A DNA stretch of 64,000 nucleotides from NCBI GenBank assembly GCA_963701265.1, contig OY969581.1, forward strand, positions 806,001-870,000, written 5' to 3'. A program made the translations under genes and the position numbers. Of the stretch, positions 15,629-23,579 are shown one piece after another (position 1 is the stretch's first letter; each line of letters starts with the position of its first letter). The notes under the pieces were generated by a model. It saw only the letters and a program-made list of their open reading frames with translations, was not told the DNA's origin and searched no databases. This stretch comes from VRUE01 sp963701265 (GTDB taxonomy: Bacteria > Actinomycetota > Thermoleophilia > Solirubrobacterales > 70-9).

Positions 15629-15659
15629 GCCGGGGCGGTCACTCGATGACCGCCCCGGC
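15629..15659 (+). promoter_or_regulatory. Hairpin over the start codon of the sipW-like gene
   Basis: GCCGGGGCGGTC (15629-15640) pairs perfectly with GACCGCCCCGGC (15648-15659); the 7-nt loop holds the first two bases of the ATG at 15646. No T-run follows, so it looks like a block to translation initiation or an RNA-stability element rather than a classic terminator. Confidence 0.75.
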
Positions 15660-16230
15660 GATCCGCTCCCATCCCGCGTTGCGTTGGGCGGGCGCCGCCG
15701 CGACGGTGCTCTGCCTGCTGCTCGCCGCGAGCCTGCTGATTCCCGCCGCCCTCGGCTACCAGCGCTACGTGATCGTCAGCGGCTCGATGACCGGGACCTA
15801 CGACCGCGGCTCGATCGTCTACGACGAGGAAGTGCCGGTCGATCAGCTCAAGGTCGGCGACTCGATCACCTACGCACCGCCACCCGGGGCCTCGCCGGAG
15901 GAGCTGGTCACCCACCGCATCGCCTGGATCGGCCGCAACAAAGGCGGCGAAGAGATCTTCCGCACCAAGGGCGACGCCAACGAAAGCGCCGATCCCTGGA
16001 CCTTCAGCCTCGACAAGTCCGAGCAGGCCAAGGTCGCCTTCTCGATTCCCTATGTCGGCTATCTGCTGGCTGGGCTCTCGATCCCGATCGTGCGAATGCT
16101 GGCGATCGGGATTCCAGCCATCGTCGTGGCCTTTCTGATTCTCGGCGGGATCTGGCGCGACGCCGGCGAGGAGGCGCGGCGCCGGCGCGAAGAAGCGAAT
16201 CCGATTCAGACCCCGCAATGGACCGAGTAA
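15646..16230 (+). CDS. sipW: SipW-type signal peptidase I
   Basis: A 194-aa integral membrane protease that removes signal peptides. Motifs fit the ER/archaeal-type (SipW) subgroup with a Ser-His-Asp arrangement: SGSM with Ser47, VTHRI with His90 and KGDAN with Asp110, instead of the Ser-Lys pair of ordinary bacterial LepB. Membrane helices lie at about residues 13-36 and 135-175. Its neighbours on both sides are TasA-like precursors, its expected substrates. The ATG at 15646 sits in a 12-bp hairpin; a GTG at 15622 upstream is the alternative start. It overlaps the next gene by 13 nt. Confidence 0.92.
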   Translation: MTAPAIRSHPALRWAGAAATVLCLLLAASLLIPAALGYQRYVIVSGSMTGTYDRGSIVYDEEVPVDQLKVGDSITYAPPPGASPEELVTHRIAWIGRNKGGEEIFRTKGDANESADPWTFSLDKSEQAKVAFSIPYVGYLLAGLSIPIVRMLAIGIPAIVVAFLILGGIWRDAGEEARRRREEANPIQTPQWTE

Positions 16231-16742
16231 GGCTGATCACCGGCTCGCATCGCTGGCTGCTCTTGGCCGCCTTGGCGCTGCTTGCCCTGGCGCTCGGCTC
16301 GGCGATGTTCAGCGGCGCCAGCTTCAGCTCCAAGAGCGCCAACAAAGCCTCGCTCGCCGCCGGCAGCGTGGGGCTGAGCTCGTCGAAGCCCAACCAGGCG
16401 ATCGTCAGCGCCACCGGCATGGAACCGGGTGCTTCCCGGGAAGGCACGATCGTGATCGGCAACGAAGGCGATGTCGCCGGCACGGTGACGCTGAAGGCGA
16501 GCGGGCTGACCGGAACGGCATTGGCCGCGGTGATCGACCTCAAAGTCGATGACGTCACCAGCGGCACGACGCAGAAGTGGAGCGGCAAGCTCGGCTCCTT
16601 CTCCAGCCTCGCCCTGGGCAGCTTCGCCGCGAGCACGTCGCGCACCTACCGGTTTACGCTGAGCTGGCCATCGGCCTCTGACGCGGCCTCGCTGCAGGGG
16701 ACGTCGACGTCGCTGACCTTCGAATGGAGCGGCAGCTCGTGA
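16218..16742 (+). CDS. TasA/CalY-like secreted protein, paralog 3
   Basis: A 174-aa protein. The signal peptide (about residues 1-33) is followed by GASFSSKSANKASLAAGSV, almost the same as in the protein at 15036 (GASFTSKSANPS). The body repeats GTIVIGNEGDVAGTVTLK, then VIDLKVDDVTSGT, LGSFAAST and a final LTFEWSGSS strand. The pair are clear paralogs and probably form hetero-oligomers or alternate subunits. The ATG lies inside the end of the sipW-like gene, so translation is coupled. Confidence 0.82.
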   Translation: MDRVRLITGSHRWLLLAALALLALALGSAMFSGASFSSKSANKASLAAGSVGLSSSKPNQAIVSATGMEPGASREGTIVIGNEGDVAGTVTLKASGLTGTALAAVIDLKVDDVTSGTTQKWSGKLGSFSSLALGSFAASTSRTYRFTLSWPSASDAASLQGTSTSLTFEWSGSS

Positions 16743-17671
16743 GTGGGCTCGTTCGGATAGCGATTTCGTTGGTTGCGCTGGCGGCGTGCGTGCTGGCTGT
16801 GGCGTTCTCGGCCGCGAGCTTCACCGACTCCGAGCAGAACCCGCAGACGCTCACGGCGATCGCCGACTGGACCGCGCCGAGCGCCGAAGCCAGCGTGATC
16901 GCCCCCACCAGCGGTGGTACGCCTGGCCACCTCAAATCAGCGAAACCCAATTACTACGTCTACGCGAAGGTCTCGGACTCCGGCAATCCGGCGAGCGGCA
17001 TCAGCTCGGTCAAAGCGAACGTCAGCAGCCTCATCTCGGGCCAGACCGCGGTCACGCTGACCGCCGGCGCCTACTCGGTTGGCGGCGTCTCCTACAACTA
17101 CCGCAGCGCCTCGCTCACGGCCGGCGCGCTGACCGCCGGCAGCAAGGCCTACTCACTGGCGCTGGCCGACAAAGCCGGCAACACGGGCAGTGCGGAATTC
17201 TCGGTCAACGTCCTCGCCAGCTTTGCCGCCAGCAGCTTCGCGACCACCAACGTAAGCGGTGGCAACGAAGGCATGCCCGAGAAAGGCGACACCTCGATCT
17301 TCACTTACAACAGCGCACCGCTGCCGAGCTCGATCGTCTCCGGCTGGAGTGGCGCCTCGTCGACCAGCGTCACGGCGACGATCACCCAATCCGCCAGTAA
17401 CGACACCCTGACCGTGTCCGGCGCCGCACTCGGCACGGTCGAACTGAAAGGCAACTACGTCTCCAAAACCGTCACCTTCACCAGTTCCTCGCTGACGCTG
17501 AGCGGAAACTCGATTGTGCTGACCCTCGGCACCCCCAGCTCCTCGAGCAGCCTCGAAGACGACAACGGCAACCGCGCGTCGGTCTGGAAACCCTCCGCCT
17601 CGGCGAAGGACCTGGCCGAAAACGCCTGCTCGACGGCGAGCGTAACGGCGGGCAGCGACCGCCAGTTCTGA
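16724..17671 (+). CDS. Secreted beta-rich protein of the TasA/SipW operon
   Basis: A 315-aa protein with an N-terminal signal peptide ending near FSAASFTDSEQNPQ, a motif typical of TasA/CalY precursors (A-S-F-T-D-S). The rest is low-complexity and Ser/Thr/Ala/Gly-rich with Ig-like repeat features (VYAKVSDSGNPASGISSVKANVS; SLALADKAGNTGSAEFSVNV). The C-terminal third resembles a bacterial Ig-like surface domain. It may be a tip, anchor or adhesin of the fibre. It overlaps the preceding gene by 19 nt; GTG codons at 16739 and 16742 are alternative starts. It is the last gene of the operon and converges on the Nudix gene. Confidence 0.75.
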   Translation: MERQLVSGLVRIAISLVALAACVLAVAFSAASFTDSEQNPQTLTAIADWTAPSAEASVIAPTSGGTPGHLKSAKPNYYVYAKVSDSGNPASGISSVKANVSSLISGQTAVTLTAGAYSVGGVSYNYRSASLTAGALTAGSKAYSLALADKAGNTGSAEFSVNVLASFAASSFATTNVSGGNEGMPEKGDTSIFTYNSAPLPSSIVSGWSGASSTSVTATITQSASNDTLTVSGAALGTVELKGNYVSKTVTFTSSSLTLSGNSIVLTLGTPSSSSSLEDDNGNRASVWKPSASAKDLAENACSTASVTAGSDRQF

Positions 17672-17672
17672 G

Positions 17673-18347
17673 TCAGGCGGGGTAGTCGGGGTCGCCGGGG
17701 AGGACGACGCGGTTGTCCTCCTGCGTGCCGATCACCTTGGGCAGGATTGGCTCAACCGCAAGCTCCCGGTGCGCTGTCAACGCCTCGTCGGAGCTGCGGA
17801 ACGGGAGCAGCGCTTCCAGCTGCTTGATCGTCGGGAAGGCAAGGGCGATCTCGCCGGCTGCTTGCGCCTCGAGCGCGCCCGCGGGCTCGAACCAGCCGGC
17901 GTCGGTGGTCTCGACGCCGTCGGGGCGGGGCGGTGTGTGGGCGGGGGCGAGGGCGAGGAAGAACCAGGCGTCGAAGCGGCGCGAGACCACCTCGGGCGTG
18001 ATCCAGCGCGAGAAGAGCACCAGCTCCTCGTCGGGGGGCAGGGCGATCCCCGCCTCCTCCCCGAGCTCGCGAACCGCGCAGGCTTTGAAGCGCGCTTCGT
18101 CGACGCCGTCACCGTCATCGACCGCCCCGCCGGGGAAGACCCAGACGTTGGGCATGAAGCGCGCCTTCTCGGTCCGCTTCAGCAACAGCACCTCGAGCGC
18201 CCGGTCAGCGTGCTTGCCGCCGCGCCGCAGCAGCACGACCGAGGCCGCCGGCCGCGGCTCCGAGGGCTCACCGAGATTCGGCGCCTCGGCCGACCCGCGC
18301 TGTCTCTCCTCGGCCACCGAGCCACCATATCGGCGCGCATCCGACAT
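17673..18347 (-). CDS. Nudix hydrolase (NUDT19-like)
   Basis: A 224-aa protein. The Nudix box is seen with an expanded spacing, from FPGGAVDDGDG to RELGEEAGI, in the layout of the NUDT19/CoA-diphosphatase-like group, followed by FSRWITPEVVSRRFDAWFFLA. It should hydrolyse a nucleoside diphosphate linked to another group, perhaps CoA derivatives. The ATG at 18347 lies inside an inverted repeat (18341-18376) that directly follows the upstream DUF4349 gene. Confidence 0.85.
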   Translation of the reverse strand: MSDARRYGGSVAEERQRGSAEAPNLGEPSEPRPAASVVLLRRGGKHADRALEVLLLKRTEKARFMPNVWVFPGGAVDDGDGVDEARFKACAVRELGEEAGIALPPDEELVLFSRWITPEVVSRRFDAWFFLALAPAHTPPRPDGVETTDAGWFEPAGALEAQAAGEIALAFPTIKQLEALLPFRSSDEALTAHRELAVEPILPKVIGTQEDNRVVLPGDPDYPA

Positions 18348-18376
18348 TCACCCCGCTGGGGTGTGGTCAATGTCGG
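18341..18376 (-). terminator. Nested inverted repeat between DUF4349 and Nudix genes
   Basis: CCGACATT (18341-18348) pairs with AATGTCGG (18369-18376) and the inner CACCCC pairs with GGGGTG around a GCT loop. It starts 1 nt after the DUF4349 stop and covers the Nudix start codon. It could terminate the sigma/DUF4349 transcript or control Nudix translation. No T-run follows. Confidence 0.5.
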
Positions 18377-19492
18377 CTACGCGTCGAGCGCCCGCTCACG
18401 GCGGGTCCGCAGCCAGAGGCGGTGGGCGAGCCAGGCCAGAAACGCGATCAGGGCGATGGGCGCGAGGATGGCCAGGCCGACGAGGGTGACGGCGGCGGCG
18501 ACGGCGAGGATGCGACCGGCGTCGTGGACCGCGTTGTCGAATCCCCAGGTGCCGCCGGAGTCGGCCGAGGGGTCGCTTGCGATCCGGACCGAGACGCGGG
18601 AGTAGGTGGTGCGCCGGTCGAGGTTCGCCAGCCGTGCGCGCAGCCTCGCTGCGTGGCGGCGCTCGCTGCGCAGCTCGGTTTCGACGACTTCCGCCTCGGT
18701 TTCGGTTTCCGCGGCGGCGAGCTGAGCGAGCAGGGTGTCGATCCGGGCTCGCGAGTCCTGCAGCTCTTCGCGAGCGGAGACGGTGGGTGCGGTGATGTCG
18801 TCGGTTGCCTCGTGCCTCGAGCTGACCTCGTCGATCGCCGAGAGGGCGGCGAGCGCGTCGCCGAGGTGGGCGCTTGGGATCAGCAGCGCGAAGCGCGCTC
18901 CGGCGTTGCTGCCGGAGCTGGTCGTCGAGTGCAGGACGATGCCGTCGGCGTCGTGGACCGCGGCGAAGACCTTGCTGGAATCGTCGGCGACGTCGGCGGG
19001 CTCGGCGAGCAGAGCGATCACCGCGGAGCGCTCGATCTCGCGGTGGCGGCTCGAGAGGTTCGAGGAGCTCTCGGACCTGAAGGGCCGAATGGTTGCGCTC
19101 TTTCCGGCAGCTCTGGTGGCAGGCGAGTAAGTGGAGGCTTGGGGGGCGATCTCGGAGCCCGAGGAATCGCCAGGCTCCACCGGCGTGATGTCGCTGAGCA
19201 GCCCGTTGGTCGGCTGCGATTCAGAGGGGCCAGAATCGCCACTCGCAACCACCACCGTGGCGATGGCGATCGCTACCAGCGCGGCGGTGCCGCCGGCGAA
19301 GAGAAGGCGCTGCGGTGAGAGCGCGCGGACCCAAGCGGCGAAGCCCGCCAAGGGCGAATCGTCAAGGCGCGAGCGCCGCGGGAAGCCCGCGGCGGCCCGC
19401 TTGTCCAGCTCCTCCGCGAAGGCGTCGCGGGGCGACGGCCGGATTTCGGCCAGCGCGGTGGCGAGGTCGTTGTGGTCGCTAGAGCGCTCCAT
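18377..19492 (-). CDS. DUF4349 membrane protein, probable anti-sigma factor
   Basis: A 371-aa protein. Residues 1-60 are cytoplasmic, one helix lies at about 62-83, a DUF4349 domain fills about 130-320 (with a coiled coil around 250-305), and a second membrane region lies at about 325-360. It directly follows and overlaps by 14 nt an ECF sigma gene, the classic position of an anti-sigma factor. The short N-terminal domain (DLATALAEIRPSPRDAFAEEL) resembles the sigma-binding ends of such proteins. Anti-sigma function is inferred from position and topology. Confidence 0.75.
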   Translation of the reverse strand: MERSSDHNDLATALAEIRPSPRDAFAEELDKRAAAGFPRRSRLDDSPLAGFAAWVRALSPQRLLFAGGTAALVAIAIATVVVASGDSGPSESQPTNGLLSDITPVEPGDSSGSEIAPQASTYSPATRAAGKSATIRPFRSESSSNLSSRHREIERSAVIALLAEPADVADDSSKVFAAVHDADGIVLHSTTSSGSNAGARFALLIPSAHLGDALAALSAIDEVSSRHEATDDITAPTVSAREELQDSRARIDTLLAQLAAAETETEAEVVETELRSERRHAARLRARLANLDRRTTYSRVSVRIASDPSADSGGTWGFDNAVHDAGRILAVAAAVTLVGLAILAPIALIAFLAWLAHRLWLRTRRERALDA

Positions 19493-20006
19493 CGCATGCC
19501 TCCCTCAGCTTGTCCATCGTCCGGTTGAGCCTGGTGCCGACGTTTGAGCTGCTGACCCCGATTACGCCGGCGATCTCGCCGTTGGAGAGGCCGGCAAAGA
19601 ACTTGAGCGCGATCAGCTCGCGCTCGCGCGCCTCGAGCCCGCCCAGGGCGTCGCCAAGGAGCAGGCGCAGCTCGCTGCCGTACTCGTCTGCTCCGGACAC
19701 GCTTGCCGCGTCGATGGGGTCGACGCTCAGCTCGGTGTGCCGACCACGACGGCGCAGCTCGTCGAGGGCTGCGTTACGGGCGATCCCGAAGAGCCAGGCG
19801 CGGGCGCTGCCCTTGCGCGTGTCGAAGCGCGAACGCTTGCGGTAGGCGCGCTCGAAGGCGGCCGCTGTGACGTCCTCGGCCGCGGCTTGGTCGCGCAGCA
19901 GCCCGGCGGCGTAGGCGTAGACGTCGTCGCGACTGGAGCGGTAGAGCCGTTCGAAGTCGAGATCCGCGTTTGGGGAAGCCGCCGCTTCGATTGTTGCCTC
20001 GCTCAT
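19479..20006 (-). CDS. ECF-type RNA polymerase sigma factor
   Basis: A 175-aa sigma factor with region 2 (LYRSSRDDVYAYAAGLL...AEDVTAAAFERAYRKRSRF...ARAWLFGIARNAALDELRRR) and region 4 (LEARERELIALKFFAGLSNGEIAGVIGVSSSNVGTRLNRTMDKLRE). It activates an unknown envelope or stress regulon together with the overlapping DUF4349 protein. The ATG at 20006 is chosen over a GTG at 20039. It follows bioA after 42 nt on the same strand and could be read through from it. Confidence 0.9.
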   Translation of the reverse strand: MSEATIEAAASPNADLDFERLYRSSRDDVYAYAAGLLRDQAAAEDVTAAAFERAYRKRSRFDTRKGSARAWLFGIARNAALDELRRRGRHTELSVDPIDAASVSGADEYGSELRLLLGDALGGLEARERELIALKFFAGLSNGEIAGVIGVSSSNVGTRLNRTMDKLREACDGAL

Positions 20007-20048
20007 GCCCTTACTACGAGCGAGGCGCCGATCCGTCACACGCTGGGC

Positions 20049-21362
20049 TCAGGCGGCTTGGGCCAGCTGTGCCGTCGGGGCGCTGGCGCAGGCGGCCTCG
20101 ATCGACTCGCGGGTGATCTCGAGCAGGCGGCGCAGGTCTGACTCGGAGATCGAGAGGGGGGGCATGAGGACGACGACGTCTGAGAGGGGGCGAATGATCG
20201 CGCCGCGCTCGCGCGCCGCCAGCGTCACCTGATGTCCCATGCGCAGGCCCGGGTCGTGCTCGCCGAGGTCGATGCCGGCCATGAAGCCGCGGCCGCGCAC
20301 CTCGGCCACCTCGGGCATCGCCTCGATCTCGGCGAGCGTCTCGCGCAGGAGGGCGATCTTCGGCTGCAGCCGCTCGAGCGTGCGCTCGTTCTCGAAGACG
20401 TCGAGGCTGGCCAGTGCGGCGGCGCAGGCAAGCGGGTTGCCGGTGTAGGTGTGGCCGTGGAAGAAGGTGCGGTACTCCTCGGGGGCGCCGAGGAAGCCCT
20501 CGTAGATCCGTTCCGTGGCCAGGGTCGCCGCCAGCGGCAGGTAACCGCCGGTGAGGCCCTTGGCGACGCAGAGCAGGTCCGGTGAGACGTCCTCGTGCTC
20601 GCAGGCGAACATCTTGCCGGTGCGGCCGAAGCCGGTCGCAACCTCGTCGCAGATCAGCAGCACGCCGAAGCGGTCGCAGAGCTCGCGTACCTGGCGCAGG
20701 TAGCCGGGGGGGTGGGTGAGCATGCCGGCGGCGCCCTGGACCAGCGGCTCGACGATCACCGCGGCTATCTCCTCTTCGTGGCAGGCGAGTACCCGCTCGA
20801 GGTTGGCGGCGTCGCCGGGCTCGGCGGCGTGGGTCTGGAAGAGCAGCGGCCGGTAGGTGGAGTGGAAGAGCTCGATGCCGCCGACCGCTACCGAGCCGAT
20901 CGTGTCGCCGTGGTAGGAGTCGCGCAGGTGGACGAAGGAGGTGCGGCGGCGGTGCTGGCCGCCGCGCTGCTGCTGGTACTGGAAGGCCATCTTCAGCGCT
21001 ATCTCAACCGCGGTCGAGCCCGACTCCGAGTAGAAGACGCGGCTCAGCCCGGGGGGCGCAAGGTCGACGAGGCGGCCGGCCAGCTCGGCGGCGCCGGGGT
21101 GGGCGAGGCCGAGCATCGTCGTGTGGGCGACCTTCTCCAGCTGGGCCGTGACCGCGGCGTCGATGCCGGGGTGGCCGTGGCCGTGCACGGTGCACCAGAG
21201 CGAGGAGACCCCGTCGAGGTAGCGGCGCCCGTCACTTGCCACCAGATGCGAGCCGGCGCCCGCCTCGATCATCAGCGGCTCTTCCTCGGACCAGGCCTGC
21301 TGCTGCGTGAACGGGTGCCAAACGTGGTCGCGATCAAGCTGAGCGGGGTCCACCGACGTCAC
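20049..21362 (-). CDS. bioA: Adenosylmethionine-8-amino-7-oxononanoate transaminase
   Basis: A 437-aa PLP enzyme of biotin synthesis that converts KAPA to DAPA using S-adenosylmethionine as amino donor. WHPFTQQQAW at the N-terminus, the DGVSSLWCTVHGHGHP segment, LICDEVATGFGRTG and AKGLTGGYLPLAAT (PLP lysine) are diagnostic. The GTG at 21362 is preceded by TACTCT 8 nt upstream, suggesting a leaderless mRNA. It is divergent from the MarR gene and separated from bioBFD by the MarR/MFS/yaaA genes. Confidence 0.95.
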   Translation of the reverse strand: MTSVDPAQLDRDHVWHPFTQQQAWSEEEPLMIEAGAGSHLVASDGRRYLDGVSSLWCTVHGHGHPGIDAAVTAQLEKVAHTTMLGLAHPGAAELAGRLVDLAPPGLSRVFYSESGSTAVEIALKMAFQYQQQRGGQHRRRTSFVHLRDSYHGDTIGSVAVGGIELFHSTYRPLLFQTHAAEPGDAANLERVLACHEEEIAAVIVEPLVQGAAGMLTHPPGYLRQVRELCDRFGVLLICDEVATGFGRTGKMFACEHEDVSPDLLCVAKGLTGGYLPLAATLATERIYEGFLGAPEEYRTFFHGHTYTGNPLACAAALASLDVFENERTLERLQPKIALLRETLAEIEAMPEVAEVRGRGFMAGIDLGEHDPGLRMGHQVTLAARERGAIIRPLSDVVVLMPPLSISESDLRRLLEITRESIEAACASAPTAQLAQAA

Positions 21363-21370
21363 CGAGATCG

Positions 21371-21376
21371 AGAGTA
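21371..21376 (-). promoter_or_regulatory. -10-like element of bioA
   Basis: TACTCT on the minus strand, 8 nt before the GTG at 21362. It fits a leaderless start. Confidence 0.4.
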
Positions 21377-21478
21377 GTCGCCCCTCCGGCCGGAAATATC
21401 GCTCCGCTGTTCCTTTGCCCTGCCCTTCATGGCGGAAGCACAGCGGAGCTGCGGTTGAACGTGATGTTGCTCACACGA

Positions 21479-21524
21479 ACAACTATTCCTCTGGAGAAAT
21501 AGTTGTCAATCTGCAACTATTCCT
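21479..21524 (+). promoter_or_regulatory. Probable MarR operator
   Basis: ACAACTATT (21479-21487) and AATAGTTGT (21498-21506) form a 9-bp inverted repeat, and CAACTATTCCT is repeated at 21514-21524 just before the ATG at 21528. It is AT-rich against a GC-rich background, as expected for an operator and core promoter. Confidence 0.65.
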
Positions 21525-21527
21525 GAC

Positions 21528-22067
21528 ATGCAAGCGAGCGACATAGCGGCACTCGTTGATGAGGTCAGCACCCCGGACGTCAGCGCCGAGGCGCAGGACA
21601 CGGCGGCGCGGATCAGCGCCCTGCTGCGCCACCTCTTCCTCTACGACCGCGGCAACGTGCTGCGCGTGATCGAGGAGAGCGGCCTCTCGATGACCCAGTC
21701 GAAGGCTCTGCTGGAGCTGGGTGGCCTGGGTGAGGCGACCGAGGCGCGCCAGGTCAGTGAGCTGGCCGAGGCGCTCGGTGTCTCGGTTCCCTCGATGAGC
21801 CGGGCGGTCGACGGCTTGGTCCGCAAGCGGCTGGCCAGCCGGGTCGAGGACCGCGAGGACCGCCGCGTGCGGCGGGTCGCGATCACGGCCAAGGGCAAGA
21901 AGCTCGTCGACACCCTCGTCGTCGTGCGCCAGGCGGGCATGGAGACCTTTGCCGCCAGCCTCACCGCGGCGCAGCGGCGCAAGCTCGACGCCGCTGTTGA
22001 CTCGCTGATGGACCGGCAGGACATTGCCGAGGCTTTCGAACACCTGAAGGAGGTAGGACCAGCTTGA
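21528..22067 (+). CDS. MarR-family transcriptional regulator
   Basis: A 179-aa protein with a winged helix-turn-helix: LSMTQSKALLELGGL, then VSELAEALGVSVPSMSRAVDGLVRKRLASRVEDREDRRVRRVAIT. It is followed by, and translationally coupled (TTGA overlap) to, a drug-efflux type transporter, so it most likely represses this pair through the palindrome at 21479-21524 until a drug-like ligand binds. Confidence 0.92.
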   Translation: MQASDIAALVDEVSTPDVSAEAQDTAARISALLRHLFLYDRGNVLRVIEESGLSMTQSKALLELGGLGEATEARQVSELAEALGVSVPSMSRAVDGLVRKRLASRVEDREDRRVRRVAITAKGKKLVDTLVVVRQAGMETFAASLTAAQRRKLDAAVDSLMDRQDIAEAFEHLKEVGPA

Positions 22068-23566
22068 CCCGTTACCGACACCTGATCACCGATGACAACC
22101 GCAAGTGGTGGACGCTCGGGGCGATGTGCTTCGCGCTGTTCATGATCATGCTCGACAACACGGTGGTCAACGTCGCCCTGCCGTCGATCCAGAAAGACCT
22201 TCACGCCTCGATCTCCGGCCTGGAGTGGACGATCAACGGCTACACGCTCTCCTTCGCCGTGCTGCTGGCAACCGGCGGGCGGCTCGGCGACATCTTCGGC
22301 CGCCGCCGCATGTTCCTCTTCGGCGTGATCATCTTCGCCCTCTCTTCGGCGACTGCCGGGCTGGCCGCCAACTCGACCGACCTGGTGCTCAGCCGGGTCG
22401 TGCAGGGTGTCGGCGCGGCGCTGATGATGCCGGCGACGCTCTCGATCATCACCGACGCCTTTCCCACTTCCGAGCGTGGCAAGGCGATGGGAATGTGGGC
22501 CGGTGTCTCGGCCCTGGCCCTGGCTGTCGGCCCGGTGGTCGGCGGCGCGCTCACCGAGCACGTCAGTTGGCGGGCGATCTTCTATCTCAACATCCCGGTC
22601 GCGATCGGCGCCGTCGGCGCCGCGATCTTCGCCGTGCGCGAGTCGCGCGACAACACCGTCGGCCGCGAGGTCGACTACGCCGGCGTGGTGCTGCTCACCG
22701 GTGCCCTGACCGCACTGATCCTGGCCCTGGTCGAGGGCAACGAATGGGGCTGGGGCTCGACTGAGATCGTGGCTCTGCTGATCGGCGCCGCGGTCGGCAT
22801 GGCCGCCTTCGTTGCGGTCGAGCTGCGGGTCAAGGTGCCGATGGTCGAATTCCGCTTCTTCTCCGATCGCAACTTCCTCGGTGCGGTGGTGGTCGCCCTG
22901 ATCGTCTCCTTCTCGATGCTGGGCGTCTTCTTCTTCCTCGCCCTCTACATGCAGGACATCCTGCGCTACTCACCGCTCGAGGCCGGGGTCAGGTTCCTGC
23001 CCTCGACCCTGATGATCGTCGGCGTGGCGCCGGTCGCTGGCCGGCTTGCCGATCGCTTCGGGCCGCGCTGGCTGATTGCAGCCGGGCTCGGCATCGTCGC
23101 CGCCTCGCTCTACAGCTTCAGCGGCATCGCGGTCGACTCCAGCTACCTCGACCTCCTGCCCGGCTTCGTGCTGCTCGGCATCGGCATCGCGCTGACGATG
23201 TCGCCGATGACCAGCGCCGCGATGAACGCGGTGGCGGTTGAGAAGGCCGGCATCGCCTCGGGCGTGCTCTCGATGTTCCGCATGGTCGGCGGCAGCCTCG
23301 GCGTCGCCGTCACCGGCGCGATCTTCCAGGGCTCGGTCGGGACCACCAACTTCGCCGATGCAAGCCCGCAGCAGTTCGTCGACGCGCTCGGCGAGGCGAT
23401 GAGCATCTGCGCTGCCTTCGCCCTCCTCGGTGCCGTGATCGGCGCGGTTGCGATCCGCTCCAAGCGCGACACGCTGAGTGGCGAGGCGGCCGAGGCGGCG
23501 GTCAACTTCGGCGGTGAGGAGCTGGCCGGGCGCGAGGTGGTCACGGCCGGCGAGACCGCTCGCTGA
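22064..23566 (+). CDS. MFS transporter, DHA2 (EmrB/QacA) family
   Basis: A 500-aa transporter with about 14 membrane helices. Signature sequences include MIMLDNTVVNVALPSIQKDL, the motif A region GGRLGDIFGRRR and VVGGALTEHVSWRAIFYLNIP. It exports hydrophobic compounds in exchange for protons. The start is a TTG at 22064 that overlaps the MarR stop; AAGGAGGT lies 8-9 nt before it, a clear ribosome site. The substrate is unknown. Confidence 0.93.
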   Translation: MTRYRHLITDDNRKWWTLGAMCFALFMIMLDNTVVNVALPSIQKDLHASISGLEWTINGYTLSFAVLLATGGRLGDIFGRRRMFLFGVIIFALSSATAGLAANSTDLVLSRVVQGVGAALMMPATLSIITDAFPTSERGKAMGMWAGVSALALAVGPVVGGALTEHVSWRAIFYLNIPVAIGAVGAAIFAVRESRDNTVGREVDYAGVVLLTGALTALILALVEGNEWGWGSTEIVALLIGAAVGMAAFVAVELRVKVPMVEFRFFSDRNFLGAVVVALIVSFSMLGVFFFLALYMQDILRYSPLEAGVRFLPSTLMIVGVAPVAGRLADRFGPRWLIAAGLGIVAASLYSFSGIAVDSSYLDLLPGFVLLGIGIALTMSPMTSAAMNAVAVEKAGIASGVLSMFRMVGGSLGVAVTGAIFQGSVGTTNFADASPQQFVDALGEAMSICAAFALLGAVIGAVAIRSKRDTLSGEAAEAAVNFGGEELAGREVVTAGETAR

Positions 23567-23567
23567 A

Positions 23568-23573
23568 TAAGTT
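23568..23573 (+). promoter_or_regulatory. -10-like element of yaaA
   Basis: TAAGTT, 6 nt before the ATG at 23580. It fits a leaderless start. Confidence 0.4.
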
Positions 23574-23579
23574 CCCGCG

